64,000 bases of DNA from SMWD01 sp964629475. GTDB lineage: Bacteria; Pseudomonadota; Gammaproteobacteria; Steroidobacterales; GCA-2729495. Shown here in pieces: positions 17,623 through 24,300 of this stretch. Position numbers and translations under genes: made by a program. The stretch lies in NCBI GenBank assembly GCA_964629475.1, contig CAZVQW010000003.1, forward strand, positions 62,001 through 126,000, read 5' to 3'. The first letter of the stretch is position 1. Each line of letters begins with the position of its first letter. Under the pieces are notes generated by a model, which searched no databases, was not told the origin of the DNA, and worked only from the letters and a program-made list of their open reading frames with translations.

Positions 17623-17690
17623 TGTGGGAGCGGCTTCAGCCGCGATTGGTACGCAACCCCAAAATAATCGCGGCTGAAGCCGCTCCCACA
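17623..17690. repeat. REP-like inverted repeat, copy 3
   Basis: Inverted arms from 17623 and ending at 17690, between gmk and rpoZ. The stem reads G-G-C-T-T-C-A-G-C-C where copies 1, 2 and 5 read G-G-C-T-T-T-A-G-C-C, and the other arm carries the matching change. This compensatory pair shows that the stem structure is conserved. Confidence 0.93.
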
Positions 17691-17724
17691 AAGATTGCCA
17701 CATATTGATTGGGGCCCCGTTGCT

Positions 17725-18345
17725 TCACGACAGCAGCCGAGAGACGCGGGTTCTGAGCTCGGCTCGATCAGTCCGTGTCATCTCCGACTCACCGGCCAGG
17801 ATCGCCAGCAACTCCGTCGCAGCCCGATCGAGGTCATCATTGATTACGGCATGGTCGAATTCGGTCCAGTGTGAAATATCGGCGACGGCCTCCCCCAACC
17901 GCCGCTGGATGACCTCTTCGCTATCGGTTGCGCGACCATGCAGCCGCCGCTCCAGTTCGCCGGTCGAAGGCGGCAGGATGAAAATGCTCGTGCAGTCCGG
18001 ATCGTTGGCCATGACCTGTCGTGCACCTTGCCAGTCGATTTCGAGCAGCACGTCCTGGCCGGCCGTGCACAGATCGTTGACCTGCTGTCTGCCCGTGCCG
18101 TAAAAATTGCCGAAGACTTCCGCGTGTTCGAGAAATGAACCGTCGTCACGCATGCGCTCGAATTCGTCACGGTCCAGAAAGTAATAATCGACACCGTCCT
18201 GTTCGCCGGATCGGGCCTGACGGGTTGTGAATGAGATCGAAAACTTCAGGTCCGGGCGCGTCGTGACGATCCGTTTGACGAGAGTCGTTTTGCCCGCACC
18301 GGACGGTGCCGAGATAACGAATAGATTGCCTTTCTTTCTGGTCAA
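17725..18345 (-). CDS. gmk: Guanylate kinase
   Basis: 206 residues. P-loop S-G-A-G-K-T-T-L near the N-terminus, then S-F-T-T-R-Q-A-R-S-G-E-Q-D-G-V-D-Y-Y-F, the GMP-binding block, and L-E-I-D-W-Q-G-A as the Walker B region. It converts GMP to GDP and is a known target of (p)ppGpp in several bacteria. It is 19 bases downstream of yicC and upstream of rpoZ, the conserved gammaproteobacterial order. Confidence 0.97.
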   Translation of the reverse strand: MTRKKGNLFVISAPSGAGKTTLVKRIVTTRPDLKFSISFTTRQARSGEQDGVDYYFLDRDEFERMRDDGSFLEHAEVFGNFYGTGRQQVNDLCTAGQDVLLEIDWQGARQVMANDPDCTSIFILPPSTGELERRLHGRATDSEEVIQRRLGEAVADISHWTEFDHAVINDDLDRAATELLAILAGESEMTRTDRAELRTRVSRLLS

Positions 18346-18364
18346 GCAGTCGGCACCGATTGTT

Positions 18365-19231
18365 TCATTCGACGTTTTGCACCTGTTCGCGCATCTGTTC
18401 GATCACGACTTTCAGATCCACCGCGGTCTGTGTCGTTTCAGTATCGGCTGACTTGGAACCGAGTGTGTTTGCCTCCCGATTCAGTTCCTGCATCAGGAAA
18501 TCCAGCCGCCTGCCGACCGGTTCTCCGGCTGCGAGCGTGGCACGGACTTCTTCGACATGCGCATCGAGTCGATCGAGTTCTTCACTGACATCGAGTTTCT
18601 GCGCGATGATAGCCAGTTCCTGTTCGAGGCGATCGCTGTCGAGCTGCGCATTCAACGCTTCGATTTTTTGCTCGAGCCGGTCACGAATTCCGCTCAGAAC
18701 TGTCGGCAGGCGTTCGCGCACGGTGCCGGCCAGCGTGACGACTTCGGCGCAGCGGCTGTCGAGCATGGCATGTATTTTTGCCCCCTCCCTGGCGCGATTC
18801 CGGGCCAGCTGTTCGACGGCCGAAGTCAGCGCATCCCGGACTGCAGGATAAAGTTGGTCCGGGGCAGTTTCCTTTTCCTCGATGACCCCGGGCATGCGTA
18901 CGACCGCCGCCGGATTAATCTGGCCCGGGTCCTTCATCAGCGCCGCGACATCTTCCAATTGTGCGATGACCTGTCGTGCGCGCTCGGCGTTGACGTGCGT
19001 TTCGGCAGACTGATCGGCAAGGCGCTTGATTGACAAAGAGACATCGATCTTGCCTCGTTTCAGGGTTGCCGCAACGATATCGCGCAATTCCTGCTCGAGA
19101 GCACGAAAGCCTTCGGGCAATTTAAATTGGTTGTCGAGGTATCGGTGATTGACCGATCGGACTTCGAGTTGTATCTGGCCGTCAGGTGTTTGCAACTCCG
19201 TGCGGCCGAATCCTGTCATGCTGTTGATCAT
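18365..19231 (-). CDS. yicC: YicC family endoribonuclease
   Basis: 288 residues with the family's N-terminal M-I-N-S-M-T-G-F-G-R and E-V-R-S-V-N-H-R-Y-L-D, and C-terminal G-R-R-L-D-F-L-M-Q-E-L-N-R-E-A-N-T-L-G-S-K-S. YicC is described in Escherichia coli as an RNase affecting small-RNA stability. It is the first gene of the minus-strand gmk operon. The next gene upstream, the PP2C phosphatase, is divergent, leaving a 154-base shared promoter region. Confidence 0.95.
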   Translation of the reverse strand: MINSMTGFGRTELQTPDGQIQLEVRSVNHRYLDNQFKLPEGFRALEQELRDIVAATLKRGKIDVSLSIKRLADQSAETHVNAERARQVIAQLEDVAALMKDPGQINPAAVVRMPGVIEEKETAPDQLYPAVRDALTSAVEQLARNRAREGAKIHAMLDSRCAEVVTLAGTVRERLPTVLSGIRDRLEQKIEALNAQLDSDRLEQELAIIAQKLDVSEELDRLDAHVEEVRATLAAGEPVGRRLDFLMQELNREANTLGSKSADTETTQTAVDLKVVIEQMREQVQNVE

Positions 19232-19385
19232 TGACAGTGATTGTATTGCAGGAGACGGTACTGGTGCACATTTATGGCAAATAACGGATGCAAGCCGTTT
19301 GTTGGGGGCTTACACTGAACAGTCTGGCGGTGGCATCGGTTCGACCGAATTGGGATGCTGCGAAAATAATTCAAAATTCTGGGGA

Positions 19386-20132
19386 ATGAATTTGCAGATT
19401 GAGTATGCGGAGCTGAGCCTGGTCGGCGGTCGTGAAGAAAATCAGGATCGCGTCCTGGTCATTGACGGCGACGATTCGACGCTGGTCGTCGTCATCGACG
19501 GCATGGGCGGTCATGCCGATGGCGCCAGGGCGGCGGAAGTGGCAAGCCAGACCATTGGCATGGCATTCGAAAGCATGTCTCATCCAATATTCGATCCGCA
19601 GGGATTTTTACATCGGACGATTGCCCAGGCGCACCAGGACCTGGTGACGCTCGGCAATGATTTTAGCGTTGAGGCACGTCCACGCGCCACGTGCGTGGCC
19701 TTTCTTGTGCAGGACGGTCGTACTTATTGGGGCCATGTCGGCGACAGTCGGATTTATCTGCTGCGCAACCAGCAGATACTCGAGCGTACGCGTGATCACA
19801 GTCATGTCGAGCTGCTGCTTCAGGAAGGGCTGATAACCGAGGAAGAGATCATCGATCATCCGATGCGTAACTTTGTCGAGTGCTGTCTCGGCGGTGATAT
19901 GACGCTGCCCGGCATGAACATATCCGGTCAAAAGAAGCTGTTACCCGGCGATGCCCTGTTGGCATGCACCGACGGTTTCTGGTCAGGACTCACCGATGAA
20001 GATATCGCGGGACTCGGCACCCGGAATAGCCCTTTGAATGAAGATCTGCACCGGCTTGGCGAGCAGGCGGTTAAAAATTCGGGTCAGTATGCCGACAATA
20101 CGTCGGCAGTCGTTTTGCGCTGGACGGGTTGA
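19386..20132 (+). CDS. PP2C-type serine/threonine phosphatase
   Basis: 248 residues from the ATG at 19386; longer in-frame starts overlap yicC. Metal-binding motifs of the PPM family are all present: E-N-Q-D near residue 18, D-G-M-G-G-H around 39-44, G-H-V-G-D-S-R-I-Y-L, T-D-G-F-W and A-D-N-T-S-A-V near the end. It should be a cytosolic Mn/Mg-dependent phosphatase of the bacterial Stp type. No partner kinase gene is in the window. It lies 50 bases upstream of rph on the same strand. Confidence 0.92.
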   Translation: MNLQIEYAELSLVGGREENQDRVLVIDGDDSTLVVVIDGMGGHADGARAAEVASQTIGMAFESMSHPIFDPQGFLHRTIAQAHQDLVTLGNDFSVEARPRATCVAFLVQDGRTYWGHVGDSRIYLLRNQQILERTRDHSHVELLLQEGLITEEEIIDHPMRNFVECCLGGDMTLPGMNISGQKKLLPGDALLACTDGFWSGLTDEDIAGLGTRNSPLNEDLHRLGEQAVKNSGQYADNTSAVVLRWTG

Positions 20133-20182
20133 AGAGCTCTCGAATTGAAGCCAGGATAATTCAGAATAAGGATACAAGAGAC

Positions 20183-20923
20183 GTGACGATTGAACGACCG
20201 AGCCGGCGATCCAGCGACGAATTGCGTACGGTACGCTTTGAGCCTGGTTACACAATACATGCGGCCGGTTCAGTATTGGCCGTCTTTGGCGAAACACAGG
20301 TGCTGTGTACGGCGAGTGTGGAGCAAAAGGTACCGCGATTCCTGCGCGGCAAAGGTCAGGGCTGGATCACGGCAGAATACGGAATGTTACCGGGCGCGAC
20401 GCATACGCGTTCGGCACGCGAAGCGAGTCGCGGCAAACAATCCGGGCGGACACTGGAAATCCAGCGGTTGATTGGCAGATCACTGCGGGCCGTTTGCGAT
20501 CTCGAGGCATTGGGCGAGCGAACGATCACGCTGGACTGCGATGTTCTGCAGGCCGATGGCGGTACACGTACCGCATCGATATCCGGTGCCTTCGTCGCCC
20601 TGACGATTGCGATTGAGGACCTGTTGCGAACAGGCATCCTGCAAAAAAACCCGCTGCATGGTCAGGTCGCGGCGATTTCGGTCGGTATCTATAACGGGAG
20701 TGCGGTGCTGGATCTGGATTATGCCGAAGACTCGGCAGCAGAAACCGATATGAACGTCGTCATGAAAGATGCGACTTCTTTCATTGAAATCCAGGGTACG
20801 GCTGAAGGTCACGCGTTTCGGCGAGAAGAATTGGACGCCCTGCTCGATCTCGCGACAGGCGGCATTCAGAGCGTTACGCAAGAACAGGACAAGGCGCTCG
20901 GCACATGGCGGTTGGCGCAGTAA
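20183..20923 (+). CDS. rph: Ribonuclease PH
   Basis: 246 residues from the GTG at 20183, which has A-A-G-A-G a few bases upstream; the frame also extends to 20129 but the family begins at R-P-S-R-R. Conserved segments are G-W-I-T-A-E-Y-G-M-L-P-G-A-T, R-x-x-E-I-Q-R-L-I-G-R-S-L-R and the active-site D-C-D-V-L-Q-A-D-G-G-T-R-T. It is a phosphorolytic 3'-5' exonuclease that trims tRNA precursors. It overlaps rdgB by 19 bases. Confidence 0.95.
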   Translation: MTIERPSRRSSDELRTVRFEPGYTIHAAGSVLAVFGETQVLCTASVEQKVPRFLRGKGQGWITAEYGMLPGATHTRSAREASRGKQSGRTLEIQRLIGRSLRAVCDLEALGERTITLDCDVLQADGGTRTASISGAFVALTIAIEDLLRTGILQKNPLHGQVAAISVGIYNGSAVLDLDYAEDSAAETDMNVVMKDATSFIEIQGTAEGHAFRREELDALLDLATGGIQSVTQEQDKALGTWRLAQ

Positions 20924-21525
20924 CCGGCTGTCGCCGCATTGTTCTGGCAACCGGCAATCTCGGCAAACTGCGCGAGCTGCAACGGTTACTCGGCGCGGCG
21001 TTCAATCTTGTGCCGCAGACTGCGCTGAATATTTCAGCGGCAGAAGAAACCGGCCACACGTTTACTGAAAACGCCCTGCTGAAGGCGCGCCACGCGTCGG
21101 CACAATCGGGATTGCCGGCGATAGCCGATGATTCAGGACTAGAGGTTGATGCGCTGGGCGGAGCGCCGGGTATCAGATCGGCGCGTTATGCCGGTGTCGA
21201 TGCGACCGACGACGAAAACAATGAGAAATTACTCAAGGCCCTCGGCACGCGACCTTCCGGGGAGCGGACAGCCCGGTTCCGTTGCGTCATTGTGTACGTT
21301 CGTGCGCCGGATGATCCGGAACCGTTAATTGCCGAGGGTGTATGGGAGGGGCAGATTCTCACCGCGCCCCGTGGTGCGGGTGGATTCGGCTACGATCCGT
21401 TGTTTTTCGATGAGGCGGCCGGGCTGACGGGCGGTGAACTGGATCCGGATGCCAAGAACCATCGCAGCCATCGTGGTATGGCTGCGCGGCAACTCAGCAA
21501 ACTACTCGGCACGGGTGAGATTTGA
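20905..21525 (+). CDS. rdgB: XTP/dITP pyrophosphatase (RdgB/HAM1)
   Basis: 206 residues. The nucleotide-binding start is L-A-T-G-N-L-G-K-L-R-E-L, the catalytic block A-D-D-S-G-L-E-V-D-A-L-G-G-A-P-G, and the later family motifs are G-F-G-Y-D-P-L-F and N-H-R-S-H-R. It removes deaminated purine nucleotides (ITP, XTP, dITP) from the pool. The overlap with rph points to translational coupling. Confidence 0.96.
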   Translation: MAVGAVTGCRRIVLATGNLGKLRELQRLLGAAFNLVPQTALNISAAEETGHTFTENALLKARHASAQSGLPAIADDSGLEVDALGGAPGIRSARYAGVDATDDENNEKLLKALGTRPSGERTARFRCVIVYVRAPDDPEPLIAEGVWEGQILTAPRGAGGFGYDPLFFDEAAGLTGGELDPDAKNHRSHRGMAARQLSKLLGTGEI

Positions 21526-21589
21526 TTTGGATTTAGACTGAGTTTATTCACAATTGCCCCGGTTTCTCGTGATTTCATGGAGATATGTA

Positions 21590-21757
21590 ATCAAAGATCA
21601 TATCGTTTGCCCTAAATGCGATGTAACTAACTGTTTTATAAGAATAATGAAAAACTGCATAAATCTTATGCAAAATTGCATTTTTCCTTGTTTTGCCGGT
21701 TCTTAGCTGCGCTCGGCCGCTGTTCTCCACAGAGTTATCCACAGACTTTGTGGATAA
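21590..21757. other. AT-rich tract with three DnaA boxes (candidate origin or DnaA-regulated site)
   Basis: In the 325-bp rdgB-rpmE interval, an AT-rich stretch (about 21590-21690) with small palindromes (G-C-A-T-A-A...T-T-A-T-G-C; T-G-C-A-A-A-A-T-T-G-C-A) precedes a DnaA-box cluster. The boxes are T-T-C-T-C-C-A-C-A at 21723-21731 (one mismatch), a perfect T-T-A-T-C-C-A-C-A at 21735-21743 and a perfect inverted box at 21749-21757. Gene orientation changes from mainly minus to mainly plus about 2.4 kb to the left. It may instead be a DnaA-controlled promoter of rpmE. Confidence 0.5.
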
Positions 21758-21850
21758 TGAGTGGCAACTTGCGAGTCGTGTCGACAACCGTTATCCTTCC
21801 GCGCCCGTTAAGACGGTTCGCCGCCATATCAGCAGGTCAAGAAGAGACAA

Positions 21851-22051
21851 ATGAAGCCCGATACTCATCCTCCGTACCAGGAAATTAAAGTCGTCTGCAG
21901 TTGCGGCAATGAATTTCAGACCAAGTCGACGCTGACCGACGAACTTCACATTGACGTCTGTTCGGCGTGCCACCCTTTTTATACCGGTACCCAGAAGATC
22001 GTTGATACGGCCGGGCGGGTCGACAAATTCCGCCGCAAGTACGGTATGTAA
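21851..22051 (+). CDS. rpmE: 50S ribosomal protein L31, zinc-binding form
   Basis: 66 residues. The four zinc-ligand cysteines of the C+ form are present (C-S-C near residue 16, C-S-A-C near 37), with the L31 signature H-P-F-Y-T-G and the C-terminal R-V-D-K-F-R-R-K-Y. Zinc-binding L31 is usually replaced by a Cys-less paralogue under zinc limitation; no such paralogue is seen here. A ribosome site A-A-G-A-G lies shortly before the ATG. Confidence 0.97.
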   Translation: MKPDTHPPYQEIKVVCSCGNEFQTKSTLTDELHIDVCSACHPFYTGTQKIVDTAGRVDKFRRKYGM

Positions 22052-22148
22052 CCCGGTCTGACCTCGCCTCACGTAAGGCCAATAACACCGATAGTACCGG
22101 CAGGCGGTACGTAATTTCCTCGACCTGTGAAGATTTCGCAGCGTCAAC

Positions 22149-22154
22149 TATAAT
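22149..22154 (+). promoter_or_regulatory. Candidate -10 element of citrate synthase
   Basis: Perfect T-A-T-A-A-T at 22149-22154, 184 bases before the gltA start. No good -35 hexamer lies at the right distance, so the promoter may be activator-dependent. The 286-bp rpmE-gltA interval shows nothing else I can name. Confidence 0.4.
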
Positions 22155-22337
22155 ACCCGGCTCCAACCTTTCCATTGGAATGGTGGATTCAAGGCGATGC
22201 ATGCCTTGCACCGGTCGACTGTCGCCTTGCTCTATGGTCTGTTATGGACCGTTCAGGCTCAGGAGATAAAACAATAATGGGCCAACCAGGCGCAAGCGGG
22301 GATGCCTTGTGTCCATAGCAGGAGCCGAACAAACAAT

Positions 22338-23636
22338 ATGAGTGCCAAAACCTATACGCTGCAAAATCCCGAGACGGGCGATAAAACCGATCTGGAAGTC
22401 AGGTCGGGTACCGTCGGACCCGATGTCCTGGATATTCAATCATTGTATGCATCAACCGGGATGTTTACGTATGACCAGGGATATGCGGCGACGGCCAGTT
22501 GCGAGAGTGCGATCACATATATTGATGGTGCGAAAGGTCTGTTGATGCACCGTGGCTATCCGGTCGAGCAACTTGCTGAAAAGAGCTCATTCATCGAAGT
22601 TTGCCACCTTTTACTGCACGGTGAGCTGCCGACGAAAGATGAACTCGCAAAGTTCGATCAAACCATTCGCACACGTTCGATGATCAACGAGACCATGCTG
22701 CGTTTGTACAACGGGTTTAATTACGACGCTCATCCGATGGCGATGGTCTCCGGTGTCGTCGGCTCGATGTCCGCTTTTTATCACGACACGATGGATATCA
22801 ACGATCCGGCCCACCGGGATCTTTTTGCACACCGCATCATCGCGAAGATGCCGACCATCGCGGCGGCGGCCTATAAGCATTCATTGGGCCACCCGTTCGT
22901 TTACCCGCGCGATGAATTGAACTATACGGAGAACCTGTTGCAGATGTTCTTCTCCGTACCGTACCAGGATTACGAAGTGGATCCGGCGGCGGCCGAAGTG
23001 CTGGATCTGCTGTTCATTCTGCACGCCGATCATGAGCAGAACTGCAGTACGTCGACGGTACGCATGGCCGGCAGTTCCGGTGCGAACCCGTACTCGGCGA
23101 TTGCCGCGGGCATCTCTGCGCTCTGGGGGCCTGCACACGGTGGCGCCAACGAGGCGGTCCTGAATATGCTCGAGCTAATTGGCTCGGCAGACCATATCGA
23201 CAAGTACGTCGCCAAGGCCAAGGATCAGGACGATCCGTTTCGCCTGATGGGTTTCGGTCATCGCGTCTACAAGAATCTTGACCCGCGTGCGGCGATTATT
23301 CGCAGTGCATGCCACAAGATCCTCGAGAAACTCGGGCACGAGGAAGATGCACCGCTGTTTGAACTCGCGTTAAAGCTCGAGGAGATCGCGCTCAAGGACG
23401 AGTATTTCATCGAGAGGAAGCTCTACCCGAATGTCGATTTCTACTCCGGCATCATTTATCGGGCACTTGGTATCCCGAAACCGATGTTTACGGTCATGTT
23501 TGCGATAGCTCGTACAGTCGGATGGGTTTCGCAGTGGCGGGAAATGCTTGAGGATCCGCACAGTCGCATAGGACGGCCGCGCCAGCTCTACACCGGCCAC
23601 ACCGCTCGTGATTACGTCGATATTTCCAAGAGGTAA
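22338..23636 (+). CDS. gltA: Citrate synthase (type II, hexameric)
   Basis: 432 residues from the ATG at 22338, with A-G-G-A-G upstream; the frame also contains an in-frame ATG at 22302. The catalytic residues lie in H-A-D-H-E-Q-N-C-S-T (His), G-F-G-H-R-V-Y-K-N-L-D-P-R (His) and N-V-D-F-Y-S-G (Asp). The C-terminal R-P-R-Q-L-Y-T-G is typical. It condenses acetyl-CoA and oxaloacetate to enter the TCA cycle. The N-terminal beta-rich domain (about 1-45) marks the NADH-sensitive gram-negative type. Confidence 0.97.
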   Translation: MSAKTYTLQNPETGDKTDLEVRSGTVGPDVLDIQSLYASTGMFTYDQGYAATASCESAITYIDGAKGLLMHRGYPVEQLAEKSSFIEVCHLLLHGELPTKDELAKFDQTIRTRSMINETMLRLYNGFNYDAHPMAMVSGVVGSMSAFYHDTMDINDPAHRDLFAHRIIAKMPTIAAAAYKHSLGHPFVYPRDELNYTENLLQMFFSVPYQDYEVDPAAAEVLDLLFILHADHEQNCSTSTVRMAGSSGANPYSAIAAGISALWGPAHGGANEAVLNMLELIGSADHIDKYVAKAKDQDDPFRLMGFGHRVYKNLDPRAAIIRSACHKILEKLGHEEDAPLFELALKLEEIALKDEYFIERKLYPNVDFYSGIIYRALGIPKPMFTVMFAIARTVGWVSQWREMLEDPHSRIGRPRQLYTGHTARDYVDISKR

Positions 23637-23673
23637 CGGGCTTTCGGCACATTGCGGAACGATGGCGTTGGTC

Positions 23674-24300
23674 TCAGCCTAATAACGCCTCGACTTCCTG
23701 AATCCCCGCACGGGGCATTGGTTTTCCGTCTACAGGGCTCAATGGTGAGCGGCGGCGGTGTTTGATCGAAAACACAGTTGCCTTGCACTCGAAGTCCGGC
23801 GTTCTGAATGAGTATCCCGGGAAATGCTCGGTTTTACCGCGGCGGAATTGGTGACGAATTTGTGTCAAACGATGACTGAGGCCGAGTACGTCGAGCGTGA
23901 CTGAGATCGGTTCCGGTGAATCGTTGAACAAGTGCAGATCGATCGATGAGAAATCCGTTGTCGTGCCGCTCAATACCGGGCCGACGAGTCGGGCGTGATA
24001 GATTTCCAGTGCATACAGAACTGACAATGCGGCCCGGCGCAATTCGTTGAGCAGTTCCGGGTGGTCGGTGCTGCGAAAGATGCGATTGCGTTCACTTAGC
24101 GCCTGTTCGATTTCCTCATTACCAGGCAGGCGTGTGCTGCCAATCGCCAGGCCGAGGCGCAACATGGCTTTTTGTTTGGCGCTACGAAAATCAACCAGGC
24201 CTTCCTCCTGAATGATGCGCGCAGCTTCGTCGGCAACGGCCGCACGTCGGTTGTCGGGTCGCCGGTTATCGAGTCGAGAGCGGCTGCGCCTGGTCAGAAT
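23674..24300 (-). CDS. Conserved nucleotidyltransferase-like protein, probable non-ATG start
   Basis: The first ATG is at 24165, but the conserved N-terminus of the family (A-A-R-I-I-Q-E-E-G, then D-F-R-S-A-K-Q-K-A) is encoded upstream in the same frame. That frame is open back to the mrcA stop with no ATG, GTG or TTG. The only candidates are ATT at 24298-24300 and CTG at 24295-24297, with G-G-A-G four to eight bases upstream. From there it is about 208 residues. The C-terminal half has a D-L-x-L-F segment and ends S-P-V-D-G-K-P-M-x-R-A-G, as in homologues I recall annotated as hypothetical or nucleotidyltransferase-like. It overlaps mrcA by 7 bases and is convergent with gltA. Confidence 0.7.
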   Translation of the reverse strand: MLTRRSRSRLDNRRPDNRRAAVADEAARIIQEEGLVDFRSAKQKAMLRLGLAIGSTRLPGNEEIEQALSERNRIFRSTDHPELLNELRRAALSVLYALEIYHARLVGPVLSGTTTDFSSIDLHLFNDSPEPISVTLDVLGLSHRLTQIRHQFRRGKTEHFPGYSFRTPDFECKATVFSIKHRRRSPLSPVDGKPMPRAGIQEVEALLG

